Shown here: positions 28,773 to 37,520 of the stretch, one piece after another
Numbering within the stretch: position 1 is the stretch's first letter
Layout: the number at the start of each line of letters is the position of its first letter
NCBI RefSeq assembly: GCF_002222635.1
Contig: NZ_CP022415.1
Location: 3,100,001-3,164,000, forward strand
DNA: 64,000 bases
Reading direction: 5' to 3'
Source: Pseudosulfitobacter pseudonitzschiae
GTDB lineage: Bacteria > Pseudomonadota > Alphaproteobacteria > Rhodobacterales > Rhodobacteraceae
Notes under the pieces: model-generated
Told to the model about the DNA's origin: nothing
Databases searched by the model: none
Seen by the model: the letters and a program-made list of their open reading frames with translations, nothing else
Position numbers and translations under genes: made by a program

Positions 28773-29621
28773 CTACACCCGCCACCAGCGTTCGGCCATG
28801 CGCAGATCATCCAGCGCGTGCCGTGTGCCAATTTCCGCCGGAACACCAATGTCGCGATGCACGATTTGCTGGCAGCGCGCGGCATCGGGCAGGTGCATAA
28901 AGGCGCGGTCGTCCGCCAGCACATCTGCGCCTGACACGTCGGCGGCGTCCACCAGACCGGCTCGCAGCGCTTCGGCGCGGACCTCTTGGGCGGGGATCGA
29001 CACAAACTCGACCGTGTCGAACCACCCCGCGCGTGCGCTCTTGTAGTGGTCGGGCACCCGCGCGCCGATGAACTGGCGGCCCGCATCAAATTTCTGCACG
29101 CGGTACAGCCCTGTGCCCACACCCTGCGCCCGCGCATCGGCATCCACCGGACGGATCAGCACACCTGACAAAACATAGGGCAGATCGGCCTGCGCCTGCA
29201 CCAGCCGCACTACAACGCGCGTCGTGCCATCGGCGCGCACACTGCCGTCCACGTATGGCGCCAAACTGGTCACAGCATCCTGCGCCCGCAGCGGATTGCC
29301 GTCATGAAACATCACACCCGGGCGCAGATCAAACGCCCAAGTCTGGCCGCCATCCGAACCCGACCAACCGGTCGCCAGCGCACCGCGCAAACTGCCATCA
29401 GCGGCCACTTCGGTCAGCGCCTCGAACACCGTGTGCTGCGCGGCCATCATGAACAAACCGTTTGGCGCCAAATCCCAACCATCATTGCGCGACGCCCCCG
29501 AAAGGGCCGCCCGCAACCGACCACCAGAGCGCGGCACAATCTGCGCCTGCACGCCTGTCGCCGCCAGCAACGCGGCAGCCGCACCCGAAGCAAACAATGC
29601 ACGACGGTCCATGCGTTTCAT
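28773..29621 (-). CDS. Short solute-binding protein of the peptide-binding (SBP_bac_5) type
   Basis: A 282-residue exported protein. The signal peptide has a twin-arginine-like start ([23 protein letters not shown]), and the mature part matches the first lobe of dipeptide-binding proteins: GGRLRAALSG, LATGWSGSDGGQTWAFDLRPGVMFHDG. The usual second lobe is missing, and the chain closes with ALDDLRMAERWWRV. Complete family members run about 500 residues. The ATG overlaps the pip stop (ATGA). No permease or ATPase is adjacent, so it may be a scavenger or signalling receptor, or a shortened variant typical of this group. Confidence 0.75.
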   Translation of the reverse strand: MKRMDRRALFASGAAAALLAATGVQAQIVPRSGGRLRAALSGASRNDGWDLAPNGLFMMAAQHTVFEALTEVAADGSLRGALATGWSGSDGGQTWAFDLRPGVMFHDGNPLRAQDAVTSLAPYVDGSVRADGTTRVVVRLVQAQADLPYVLSGVLIRPVDADARAQGVGTGLYRVQKFDAGRQFIGARVPDHYKSARAGWFDTVEFVSIPAQEVRAEALRAGLVDAADVSGADVLADDRAFMHLPDAARCQQIVHRDIGVPAEIGTRHALDDLRMAERWWRV

Positions 29622-30601
29622 ACGTGCTGCTCCGTCTGGCCGATACGATCCATTGTGCGCACCAGCTCCGAACTGATCCCGGGCTCGGACAGCGCATGCC
29701 CCGCATTGCGGATCATCTTGAGATTGCCCTTGGGCCACTTCTGCACGATGGCATAGGCGCTTTGCGGTGGGCAGATCATGTCATATCGTCCCTGCACCAC
29801 GGTGCCCGGGATATCGGCAATCCTGTCCATATTGGCCAAAATCTGGCCATCGAACTCTAAAAACCCGTTGTTTATGAAATAGTGGTTCTCAAGCCGCGAA
29901 AACGCCCGCGCATATTCTCCCGGCGCTTCACCACCGGTGCCAGTGCTGTGAATCGACGCCAGCGTATTTTCCCACGATGCCCAAGCACGCCCGAATTTGG
30001 TTTCCACCATCCGGTCCCCGCTGAACAGCCGCTTGTGATAGGCCGCCACCAAATCGCCCCGCTCGTCCTCGGGGATTGGGGCGATGAACCGCGCCCAAAC
30101 CTCGGGCCAGAATTTGCCTGCGCCGCCGCCGTAGAACCAGTCGATCTCGGCCTTGGTCATGGTGAATACGCCACGCAGCACCAGATCGCGGACGCGGCCG
30201 GGATGGGTCTGCGCATAGATCAGCGCCAGCGTGGCACCCCAACTGCCACCAAAGGCGATCCAGTTGTCGATGCCCAGTGCACTACGGATCACTTCGATGT
30301 CGCGCACCAGATGCCATGTTGTGTTGTTTTCGATCGCTGCATAGGGGCGCGACCGCCCGCAGCCACGCTGATCGAACAGCACCACACGAAACACAGCAGG
30401 ATCGAAATACCGCCGCATCGCAGGGCTGCATCCGCCACCGGGACCACCATGCAAAACAACGACAGGAATCCCTGACGGATTGCCGCATTGCTCGACATAA
30501 ATCTTGTGCCCGTCGCCCACATCCATCATCCGATGGTCGAACGGGTCAACCGGCGGGTACAGATATTGCACTGCGCGTTTTTGATCCGGGTACTTGTCCA
30601 T
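29618..30601 (-). CDS. pip: Proline iminopeptidase
   Basis: Cleaves N-terminal proline from peptides; an alpha/beta hydrolase of peptidase family S33. The 327-residue protein has the oxyanion segment [17 protein letters not shown] (near residue 51), the DQRGCGRS motif near 77, and the nucleophile elbow GGSWGATL near residue 118 (Ser in G-x-S-x-G). The C-terminal region carries the likely catalytic Asp (GRYDMICPP) and His ([10 protein letters not shown]). It precedes the short solute-binding protein with a 4-nt overlap and overlaps the upstream end of the divergent ubiG frame. Confidence 0.93.
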   Translation of the reverse strand: MDKYPDQKRAVQYLYPPVDPFDHRMMDVGDGHKIYVEQCGNPSGIPVVVLHGGPGGGCSPAMRRYFDPAVFRVVLFDQRGCGRSRPYAAIENNTTWHLVRDIEVIRSALGIDNWIAFGGSWGATLALIYAQTHPGRVRDLVLRGVFTMTKAEIDWFYGGGAGKFWPEVWARFIAPIPEDERGDLVAAYHKRLFSGDRMVETKFGRAWASWENTLASIHSTGTGGEAPGEYARAFSRLENHYFINNGFLEFDGQILANMDRIADIPGTVVQGRYDMICPPQSAYAIVQKWPKGNLKMIRNAGHALSEPGISSELVRTMDRIGQTEQHV

Positions 30602-30650
30602 GACCGTCCTATATAGGGTGCAAGGAACAATTGAGCATATGGAGAGCAGA

Positions 30651-31397
30651 ATGCAAGCGCATCACGGCACCGTAGATCCCGCAGAGGTCGCTAAATTCGA
30701 GGCAATGGCCGCCGAGTGGTGGGATCCCACGGGTAAATTCAAGCCACTGCACATGCTGAACCCCTGCCGGCTGGATTATATCACCACCCAGATCGCCGCC
30801 GAATTCGACCGCGATCTGAATATGCCCGACGCCTTTGCGGGCCTGCGCATTCTGGACATCGGTTGTGGTGGCGGATTGCTGGCCGAACCGATGGCACGGC
30901 TTGGGGCCGAGGTTGTGGGTGCAGATGCCGCTGCGGGCAATATACCCGTGGCACAGGTTCATGCCCAGCAATCGGGATTGCAAATCGACTATCGCCACAC
31001 CACCGCCGAGGATATGGCGGCGGCGGGTGAACAGTTCGATGCCGTATTGAACATGGAAGTGGTCGAACACGTATCGGACCCGCTGGCCTATCTGACCGCG
31101 TGCCACGCGTTGCTGAAACCCGGCGGCTTGCACATTTGTTCCACGTTGAACCGCAACCCGAAATCCTTTGCGATGGCGATCATCGGGGCCGAACACATCA
31201 TGCGCTGGCTGCCCAAGGGCACCCACGAATGGTCCAAGTTCATCACACCGGACGAGCTGTTTGATTTGCTGAAGCAGGCGGGGCTTGATCCTGTGGATCG
31301 TCAGGGATTCGTTTTCAACCCGCTCACTTGGGCTTGGCGGCTGTCTGAACGTGATCTAAGCGTGAACTATGTTACGGCCAGCGTGAAGCCACGCTAA
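30651..31397 (+). CDS. ubiG: Ubiquinone biosynthesis O-methyltransferase
   Basis: Performs both O-methylations in ubiquinone synthesis with S-adenosylmethionine. The 248-residue protein begins [20 protein letters not shown] at 30651, behind GGAGAG, and has the family marker [17 protein letters not shown] near residue 21. The SAM-binding motif [20 protein letters not shown] lies near residue 65, motif [13 protein letters not shown] near 132, and STLNRNPKS near 163. An earlier ATG at 30639 is possible. Its stop overlaps the end of the convergent MarR gene by 4 nt. Confidence 0.95.
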   Translation: MQAHHGTVDPAEVAKFEAMAAEWWDPTGKFKPLHMLNPCRLDYITTQIAAEFDRDLNMPDAFAGLRILDIGCGGGLLAEPMARLGAEVVGADAAAGNIPVAQVHAQQSGLQIDYRHTTAEDMAAAGEQFDAVLNMEVVEHVSDPLAYLTACHALLKPGGLHICSTLNRNPKSFAMAIIGAEHIMRWLPKGTHEWSKFITPDELFDLLKQAGLDPVDRQGFVFNPLTWAWRLSERDLSVNYVTASVKPR

Positions 31398-31837
31398 GCC
31401 TTGTCAGTCAGCTGGTTGCGCAATTCGCGCAGGGTGGGAATGGCCGCACGCACCTGTTCTTCGCCCACTTTGTCCACCAGATCGCGAAATAGCGGCGCAA
31501 TGGCGGACACCGCCGCTTCGCGAGCTTGCGCGCCTGCGGGGCTGATCGCCACCAGCTTGCGCCGCGCATCGTCCCAGTCGGGACGAATGTGGACATAGCC
31601 CTGCCATTGCAGCTTGCGCAACGTGTTGGTCATTGCCCCGCGTGTCACGTTGAACGTCTCGGCCAGTTGCGCGGGCGTGCGTTCGCCGTGGTGCCACGCC
31701 AGACTGTTCAGAACCGAAAAATGCGAGATTTCCATACCTTTGGGCAGCACCCGTCCCAGACGGTTGCGTACAGTCTGATCGGCGGCCAAAACCTCGCTGA
31801 ACAGCGCGATGGCCAATGCGTCCTTGTCTTGGGTCAT
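31394..31837 (-). CDS. MarR-family transcriptional regulator
   Basis: A 147-residue dimeric winged-helix regulator. The recognition region is [25 protein letters not shown] (about residues 53-77), followed by the wing [24 protein letters not shown]. It lies downstream of grxC and the nitrilase-type gene on the same strand (15-nt gap), so it may be co-expressed with them. Neither its ligand nor its target operator can be identified. Confidence 0.87.
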   Translation of the reverse strand: MTQDKDALAIALFSEVLAADQTVRNRLGRVLPKGMEISHFSVLNSLAWHHGERTPAQLAETFNVTRGAMTNTLRKLQWQGYVHIRPDWDDARRKLVAISPAGAQAREAAVSAIAPLFRDLVDKVGEEQVRAAIPTLRELRNQLTDKA

Positions 31838-31852
31838 GTGGTCACTGGTACA

Positions 31853-32683
31853 TCATGGTCCGTCAAATTCACGGGCGTTTTCCAGCGCCGGAATACGGCG
31901 TCGGGCGTCCGCGACCCTGTCAATTTCCAGATCGAACACCCGGAAACCGGGGTCCGTTCCTGCATCCACTACTACATCGCCCCATGGGTCAATCACAAGG
32001 GAATGGCCGAAAGTGCTGCGCTGGGGACCCGACGTCGCGCGATGTGTGCCGGTCTGCGCGGGCGCCAGAACCCACGCACCGCTTTCAATCGCGCGGGCCC
32101 GCAGCAGGCTGTGCCAATGTGCAGCACCCGTGACCGGCGAAAACGCCGAAGGATAGACCAGAACCTGCGCACCCGCCTGTACCAAAGCCCGCGACAGATG
32201 ACCAAAACGCATATCATAGCAGATGGCCATGCCCAACCGGAGCTCTGGCAGATCAGCGACCACCGCCCGACGGCCCGGCCGGTAGCCCGCAGATTCGCGA
32301 TAGGTTTCGCCCTCTGCGATTTGCACGTCGAACATATGTATCTTGTCGTAACGCGCCCGGATCCCGCCATCCGGTCCGATCAGAAACTGGCGGTTGGCAA
32401 AGCGCCCGTCGGGATCGTCTGTCTTGACCGCAAGCGAGCCGATCAGCAGCCAAATGCCAAGCGTGACGGCCTCGGCCCGCAGACCGGCCAGCGTGATATC
32501 CGATGCTTCGTCCTGCAAAACTGCCCGCTGGCGATCGCGATTGGTCGAGATGCAGTTTGTCACCTCGGGCGTCAACACAAACTGCGCGCCATCAGCCACG
32601 GCTGCACGCAGAAGTGCCGTGGTCTCGATCAAATTAGCCGCCGGATCATCCCCGACGTTCAGTTGCAGCAGGGCGGATTTCAT
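31853..32683 (-). CDS. Carbon-nitrogen hydrolase (Nit1/Nit2-like)
   Basis: A 276-residue amidase of the nitrilase superfamily. The catalytic triad is visible as Glu in VLTPEVTNCIS (near residue 41), Lys in ARYDKIHMFDV (near 111) and Cys in AICYDMRFGHLSRAL (near 153). The CYDMRF form matches the Nit branch that hydrolyses omega-amides such as 2-oxoglutaramate or deaminated glutathione. The start overlaps the grxC stop by 1 nt. The pairing with glutaredoxin fits a deaminated-glutathione amidase, but that assignment is inference. Confidence 0.85.
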   Translation of the reverse strand: MKSALLQLNVGDDPAANLIETTALLRAAVADGAQFVLTPEVTNCISTNRDRQRAVLQDEASDITLAGLRAEAVTLGIWLLIGSLAVKTDDPDGRFANRQFLIGPDGGIRARYDKIHMFDVQIAEGETYRESAGYRPGRRAVVADLPELRLGMAICYDMRFGHLSRALVQAGAQVLVYPSAFSPVTGAAHWHSLLRARAIESGAWVLAPAQTGTHRATSGPQRSTFGHSLVIDPWGDVVVDAGTDPGFRVFDLEIDRVADARRRIPALENAREFDGP

Positions 32684-32940
32684 CAGGCAGCCAGTAGCGC
32701 ATCCAGTTTACCCTGACGTTCCAAGGCAAAAAGATCGTCACAACCTCCGACATGATCATCACCGACAAAAATTTGCGGAACGGTGCGGCTGCCATTGGCG
32801 CGCTGGACCATCTCGGCCTTACGCTCGGGGTTGGACATCACGTCGAATTCCAGAAAGTCCACGCCCTTTTGGTTCAGCAACTGTTTGGCTCGGTGGCAAA
32901 AACCGCAAATGGGCGTCGTGTAGATTTCAACAGGTTTCAT
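32683..32940 (-). CDS. grxC: Glutaredoxin 3
   Basis: An 85-residue glutathione-dependent thiol oxidoreductase. The active site is CGFC in YTTPICGFCHRAKQLL (residues 6-21), with Gly-Phe in place of the common Pro-Tyr. TVPQIFVGDDHVGGCDDLFALE near residue 52 contains the cis-Pro and the glutathione-binding segment. The ATG at 32940 gives the normal length; the frame continues upstream without family sequence. It overlaps the nitrilase-type gene by 1 nt and lies 35 nt after comF. Confidence 0.93.
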   Translation of the reverse strand: MKPVEIYTTPICGFCHRAKQLLNQKGVDFLEFDVMSNPERKAEMVQRANGSRTVPQIFVGDDHVGGCDDLFALERQGKLDALLAA

Positions 32941-32975
32941 GTTGGTATCCTCGATATAGGTCAGTTGTCCAATAT

Positions 32976-33710
32976 CTAGGTCTCTTTGGTCACGCGCGCC
33001 AGTGCGACCATGCACACCCGCCCTGCGCCGGACGCATGAACGGTTCGGGTCGCTTCGGCCAGTGTCGCACCCGATGTCATCACATCATCAACCAACAGCA
33101 CTGCCCTGCCTGCAGCGATCCAGTGCGTGCGCGACGGGTTCAGCTTCAGCGCACCGTCCAGCATGGCCCGCCGCTGTGTCCGGTCCAACCCATCCAGACT
33201 GCGCGTGCGACGGGTACGCAGCAGCAAGTCGGGGCAATAGGGCAGTTCCAGCCGCTTTGCCAACGCGCTGGCCAAAAGCGCAGACTGATTGTACCGCCGC
33301 TTGAGCATCCGCGTCCAATGCAGCGGCACGGGAACCACCAGCATGTTCGGCACAACGATATCGCGCACCGCATGGGCCATCCAGCCCGACGCGGGCACTG
33401 CAACCTCTTGTTTATCTGCGTGTTTCAGCCCCAGAACCAGCGTCCGCGCCCGATCCTGATACACCAGCGCCGCACGCCCCTGATCCCACGGTGGCGGGTC
33501 ACGCAGACAGGAATCGCAATGTGCCACATCCACGCCTTGTTGCCCCGGCAAAGGTGCCCCACATGAATCACAGATCGCCCCACCCACAAAAGGCGTGTCG
33601 CGCCAGCAGCTACCGCACAGGCCAAAGTCGTCGTTGACCACGGTGCCACAGCCAAGACACCGCGCCGGATAGAGAAGGGAAAGGGCTGTTTGTAACCGCG
33701 TCGCAACCAT
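32976..33710 (-). CDS. ComF-family phosphoribosyltransferase-like protein
   Basis: A 244-residue protein with an N-terminal double zinc ribbon (CLGCG, CGSCW, CDSCG, CDSCL within residues 18-75) and a C-terminal PRTase domain whose PRPP loop is VLLVDDVMTSGATLAEA near residue 207. The MLKRRYNQSALLA segment is the ComF marker. ComF takes part in DNA uptake in naturally competent bacteria; in others its role is unclear. I start at the ATG at 33710, 15 nt from the divergent methyltransferase start. It leads the comF-grxC-nit-marR strand. Confidence 0.88.
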   Translation of the reverse strand: MVATRLQTALSLLYPARCLGCGTVVNDDFGLCGSCWRDTPFVGGAICDSCGAPLPGQQGVDVAHCDSCLRDPPPWDQGRAALVYQDRARTLVLGLKHADKQEVAVPASGWMAHAVRDIVVPNMLVVPVPLHWTRMLKRRYNQSALLASALAKRLELPYCPDLLLRTRRTRSLDGLDRTQRRAMLDGALKLNPSRTHWIAAGRAVLLVDDVMTSGATLAEATRTVHASGAGRVCMVALARVTKET

Positions 33711-33724
33711 TCTATCTAAGCTCC

Positions 33725-34543
33725 ATGAACGCACCCGCACCCTTGACCGACACCGCCGCATTGACGGCGCACCGCCACCGGACACGGGCCGATGCCCTGT
33801 TCCTGCACCATACGGCACGCGATGAAATTCAGGATCGGCTGGAACTGGTTAACAGGTCGTTTACGAAGGCCGCCGTGGTCACGGGCTTTCCACAGGTCTG
33901 GGGGACTTTAGTTCCGGATTGTACGGTTGCTTCCGATCAGGAAACATTGGATCTGCAGCCGGCTTCGCATGATCTGGTGGTTCATGCGATGGGTCTGCAC
34001 TGGGCCAATGATCCTGTGGGTCAGTTGATCCAATGCCACCGCGCGCTGAAACCGGACGGCCTGTTTCTGGGTGTGTGTTTCGGTGGTCAAACCCTGAACG
34101 AACTGCGTGCCTGTCTGGCCGAGGCCGAAGTAGCGATAACCGGCGGCCTCAGCCCGCGCATCGCGCCCATGGGCGAAGTCCGCGATCTTGGCGCGCTACT
34201 GCAACGTGCAGGCTTTGCCCTGCCGGTGGCGGATGTTCTGACCCAGCGGGTGGACTATAAATCCCCCCTGCATCTGATGCATGACCTGCGTGCGATGGGC
34301 GAAACCAACGCCCTGACCGGGCGGCTGCGCAAACCCACGCGCAAAGCGGTGATGATGGATGCGGTCGCGCGCTATCAGTCTGCCTTTGGTACAGATACGG
34401 GCCGTATCCGTACAACATTCGATCTGGTATTTCTGGCCGGATGGGCGCCCGACCCCAGCCAGCCCAAGGCGTTGCGCCCCGGATCGGCACAACAACGGCT
34501 TGCAGATGCGCTCAATGTCGCAGAACGCCCCTTGTCAGATTGA
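33725..34543 (+). CDS. SAM-dependent methyltransferase (NDUFAF5/BioC-like)
   Basis: A 272-residue class I methyltransferase. The N-terminal region carries LVNRSFTKAAVVTGFP in the position of the SAM loop, with a divergent glycine pattern. DLVVHAMGLHWANDPVGQLIQCHRALKPDG near residues 86-115 is the hallmark of the BioC/NDUFAF5 group. The C terminus is rich in Arg and Pro. Related alphaproteobacterial proteins resemble the mitochondrial complex I assembly hydroxylase NDUFAF5, but substrate and reaction are not fixed by sequence. It is divergent from comF and 52 nt before hemH. Confidence 0.8.
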   Translation: MNAPAPLTDTAALTAHRHRTRADALFLHHTARDEIQDRLELVNRSFTKAAVVTGFPQVWGTLVPDCTVASDQETLDLQPASHDLVVHAMGLHWANDPVGQLIQCHRALKPDGLFLGVCFGGQTLNELRACLAEAEVAITGGLSPRIAPMGEVRDLGALLQRAGFALPVADVLTQRVDYKSPLHLMHDLRAMGETNALTGRLRKPTRKAVMMDAVARYQSAFGTDTGRIRTTFDLVFLAGWAPDPSQPKALRPGSAQQRLADALNVAERPLSD

Positions 34544-34595
34544 ACTTGCGCCAAAACCCTCTATGTCTCGGTCGACCCGAACAGCGGAAGATCTT

Positions 34596-35657
34596 ATGCC
34601 TGACACTCAGACCATTGCCCAGCGTCCTGCCCATGCAGCGCCAGACCATCCGGCCATCCCCGCCGAGCGCGTCGGCGTGTTGCTGGCCAATTTGGGCACG
34701 CCGGACGGCTATGACTATTGGTCGATGCGCCGCTATCTTAGCGAATTCCTGTCTGACCGCCGCGTCATCGATTATTCGCCGTGGCTGTGGCAACCCCTGT
34801 TGCAGACGGTGATTCTGACGAAGCGCCCCTTCAGTTCCGGGGCCGCATATAAGTCCATCTGGAACGAAGCTGAAAACGAAAGCCCGCTGCTGACCATCAC
34901 CAAGGCGCAGACAGCCAAGATCGCCCAAGCCATGAAAAGCCGCTTTGGCGATACGGTGATGGTTGATTATTGCATGCGCTATGGCAACCCGTCGACCGAG
35001 TCGAAAGTACGTGCTTTGACCGAAGCGGGCTGCCGCAAGATCTTGTTTTTCCCGCTGTATCCGCATTACGCTGGCGCCACATCGGCCACCGCCAATGACG
35101 CGTTCTTTAGCGCCCTGCAGAAAGAAACATGGCAGCCTGTTGCGCGTACCGTTGCGCCCTACTTTGATCGCGCGGATTATATCGACGCGCTGGCCCAATC
35201 TATCGAACGTGGCTATGCGCAAATGGACCAACGGCCCGATATTCTGCTGTGTTCCTATCACGGCGTACCACAGCGCTATCTGATGCAGGGCGATCCCTAT
35301 CATTGCCAGTGTCAGAAAACGACACGCCGGCTGAAAGAACGGCTGGGCTGGGACGACACCGAGATTATGACGACCTTTCAGTCAAAGTTCGGCCCAGAGG
35401 AATGGTTGCAACCCTATACGGTCGAAGAAGTGGCGCGGCAGGCCAAAGCCGGCAAGAAAAGCATCGCGGTCTGCGCCCCTGCGTTTTCGGCTGACTGCAT
35501 CGAGACGCTGGAAGAGATCAACGAAGAGATTCGCGAAAGTTTCGAGCACGCAGGCGGCGAAAGCTTTACCTATATTCCGTGTCTGAACGACGATCCCGCG
35601 CACATTCAGGCGCTGTCGAACGTGATTGAGGAAAACCTGCGCGGCTGGCTGGTCTAG
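34596..35657 (+). CDS. hemH: Ferrochelatase
   Basis: Inserts ferrous iron into protoporphyrin IX at the inner membrane, the last step of haem synthesis. I start at the ATG at 34596 behind GGAAG, giving 353 residues. VGVLLANLGTPDGYD (residue 28 on) opens the family fold. FLSDRRVIDYSP near residue 55, LLCSYHGVPQRYL near residue 216 (metal-binding His) and TFQSKFGPEEWLQPYT near 259 are family signatures with the catalytic Glu region. It may be transcribed with the preceding methyltransferase. Confidence 0.96.
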   Translation: MPDTQTIAQRPAHAAPDHPAIPAERVGVLLANLGTPDGYDYWSMRRYLSEFLSDRRVIDYSPWLWQPLLQTVILTKRPFSSGAAYKSIWNEAENESPLLTITKAQTAKIAQAMKSRFGDTVMVDYCMRYGNPSTESKVRALTEAGCRKILFFPLYPHYAGATSATANDAFFSALQKETWQPVARTVAPYFDRADYIDALAQSIERGYAQMDQRPDILLCSYHGVPQRYLMQGDPYHCQCQKTTRRLKERLGWDDTEIMTTFQSKFGPEEWLQPYTVEEVARQAKAGKKSIAVCAPAFSADCIETLEEINEEIRESFEHAGGESFTYIPCLNDDPAHIQALSNVIEENLRGWLV

Positions 35658-35711
35658 CCGCGCCCAAGTGCCGTTAGACCTCAGCCCCGCAGCAATTCAA
35701 ATTTCAGACAT

Positions 35712-35739
35712 AAAAAAGGCGGCACCGAAGTACCGCCTT
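35712..35739. terminator. Terminator between hemH and the small membrane gene
   Basis: AAGGCGG (35716-35722) pairs with CCGCCTT (35733-35739). On the minus strand the stem is followed by TTTTTTA, a good intrinsic terminator for the 59-residue gene; on the plus strand by CTCTATT, weaker for hemH. Confidence 0.75.
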
Positions 35740-35761
35740 CTCTATTGGTATGAAGCGTCGC

Positions 35762-35941
35762 TTAGTCAGCAACAGCTGCAGCCACCAGTGCCAGAAGCAG
35801 CAGGGGCAGCAGGATGCCGGCAGACGAAGAAGTAGCTTCTTCAACCACGACGGGTGCTTCGATAATCGGATCGGCAGGAGCGCCGGCGAATGCGGTAGTT
35901 GCAGCAGCTGTCAGAGCGGCGGCGAGAACGAGTTTTTTCAT
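35762..35941 (-). CDS. Small 59-residue membrane or secreted protein
   Basis: The protein starts MKKLVLAAALTAAATTAFA, a clear signal peptide or anchor, then a Pro/Glu/Val-rich stretch (ADPIIEAPVVVEEATSS) and a second hydrophobic segment, GILLPLLLLALVAAAVAD, at the C terminus. The ATG follows a perfect GGAGG ribosome site (7 nt spacing), and a terminator sits just past the stop, so it is probably a real, well expressed gene. It would be a periplasmic-facing peptide anchored by its C-terminal helix. No function is known to me. Confidence 0.75.
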   Translation of the reverse strand: MKKLVLAAALTAAATTAFAGAPADPIIEAPVVVEEATSSSAGILLPLLLLALVAAAVAD

Positions 35942-36079
35942 GTTAACCTCCAGAAAAAGCGCGCCAGCAATTGTGCGGACGCGCACCCAAGACTTACCTC
36001 GTATCTCGTTGTAAACAGCAAATAAGGGTGATTGCAAACCCACATTGCCGCACAAAGGCCGCTAATCAGTCCGATGTCG

Positions 36080-36670
36080 TCAAATTAGCAACACTTGTGT
36101 GCCCACTTTCGCCATCGCGAATAGCTCTTGAATATGCTCGTTGTACAAACCGATGCATCCGTTGGACGAACGGCGGCCAATTTTGCGTGTGTCATGCGTT
36201 CCGTGAATACGATAATAGGTCCAGCTCAGGTACAAAGCGTGCGTTCCCAATGGGTTATCTGGGCCGGGGCCGATAAAATCGGGCCATTCGGGGTTGCGCT
36301 GCAACATCGACGGGGTCGGCCGCCAGCTGGGGCCTGTCACCTTTTGCACAACACTTGTACGACCGCGACGGGTCAGATCTTCGGTCAGCGGAACGCTGGA
36401 GGGGTACAATTTATAAACGGAACGGTCTTCGCTCCAGTAGTGTACCGCGCGACTGTCAATATCGACCAGAATTGCACCGTTTTTCAGGTTGTCGAAATAG
36501 GGCTGCCAATCCAGCGTCCGAAAGCTGGAAACGTTGCGGCGCACGGACTGTGTCGGATCACGCTCTGCCTGACCGGCAGGAATCTGTGCCAAAGCCGGTG
36601 TTGAAAGCAACGCGGCAGAGCCCGCCAAAAAGGCACGGCGGTTCTTGAAATCAAAGCGCTTGCTGGACAT
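36080..36670 (-). CDS. L,D-transpeptidase (YkuD domain), exported
   Basis: A 196-residue periplasmic enzyme expected to form or remodel 3-3 crosslinks in peptidoglycan or attach proteins to it. A Tat-like signal (KNRRAFLAGSAALLSTPALA) precedes the YkuD domain. The active site is HGTHDTRKIGRRSSNGCIGLYNEHI (His ... Ser-x-Gly-Cys) near residues 152-176. The start ATG at 36670 follows AGGAGG. It is divergent from the CAP-domain lipoprotein gene, with a second YkuD gene beyond that. Confidence 0.9.
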   Translation of the reverse strand: MSSKRFDFKNRRAFLAGSAALLSTPALAQIPAGQAERDPTQSVRRNVSSFRTLDWQPYFDNLKNGAILVDIDSRAVHYWSEDRSVYKLYPSSVPLTEDLTRRGRTSVVQKVTGPSWRPTPSMLQRNPEWPDFIGPGPDNPLGTHALYLSWTYYRIHGTHDTRKIGRRSSNGCIGLYNEHIQELFAMAKVGTQVLLI

Positions 36671-36839
36671 TGCATGTCCTCCTGTTGAGCGGATGCTGTA
36701 TTTGCCCTTGTATATATGGCGCGAAAGACGCAGTCGCAATTCAAACAACTGTCATCTGGCAAGCTCACGCCTATGTGCGTTTGAATTGCCACGCGTGGCA
36801 CTGTATTCCAATTCGAAACCAATCCTACTGGAGCCTGTC

Positions 36840-37475
36840 ATGATCCGTATTATTTCCCTGCTGCTGGCGGGCCTTCTGGTCCTCAGCGCCTGCGCGGTGC
36901 CCCCGTCGCAACCCACGATGACCTCGGATGGGCAATCAGCACCAAAACTCTACCGCATCCGTGCGGGGGACACATCAAAACTGCAATACCGTATGCTTGA
37001 TTCGGTCAACGCCCTGCGTCAGGCCCAAGGGGCCGCACCAGTTGAGTTGAACCCGCAATTGAACGCGGCCGCCGCGACTCACTCGCGCGATATGTCGGTG
37101 CAAAACCGCCCTTGGCACTTCGGTTCCGACGGCTCTTCGCCAATCGACCGGCTGCAACGCGTTGGCTATCCGGGGCGTCTTGTGGGCGAAAACATCTCTG
37201 AAACCTACGAATCAGAGCTGGAAACACTGGCCGCGTGGATGGCACAGCCCGACACACGCCGCACCATTCTGGCTCGTGATGCCAGTCAAATGGGTTTCTC
37301 GTGGCATCAGGAAAGCAACGGCAAGATCTGGTGGACAATGGTCATGGGCAACCCGAACAGCACCGCGATCGTACCACAGGCCAATCCGGCAGCGTCGCGC
37401 CGTGTCCCTGCGCGTGTGGACCAAACCACAACTTCTGCGGATGACGCCGCAGGAATTGTCGAAACCACCGAATAA
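36840..37475 (+). CDS. CAP-domain (SCP/PR1) lipoprotein
   Basis: A 211-residue protein with a lipoprotein signal (MIRIISLLLAGLLVLSACA; lipobox LSAC, lipidated Cys17). The CAP domain is at about residues 60-160: MLDSVNALRQAQG, LNAAAATHSRDMSVQNRPWHFG (the His site), GYPGRLVGENIS and WMAQPDTRRTIL. The role of bacterial CAP proteins is unsettled. A C-terminal Ala/Thr/Asp-rich tail follows. The region upstream, 36671-36839, holds promoters of both divergent genes. Confidence 0.87.
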   Translation: MIRIISLLLAGLLVLSACAVPPSQPTMTSDGQSAPKLYRIRAGDTSKLQYRMLDSVNALRQAQGAAPVELNPQLNAAAATHSRDMSVQNRPWHFGSDGSSPIDRLQRVGYPGRLVGENISETYESELETLAAWMAQPDTRRTILARDASQMGFSWHQESNGKIWWTMVMGNPNSTAIVPQANPAASRRVPARVDQTTTSADDAAGIVETTE

Positions 37476-37520
37476 TCAGCCAGCCCTGCGGCGGGCCATC
37501 GGCCCGTCGCGTTCTTATGA

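Noticed and set aside
28643-29143. Second minus-strand frame overlapping the short solute-binding protein
   Set aside because: It is a frameshifted shadow of that gene with an Arg/Cys-rich, unlike-protein sequence.
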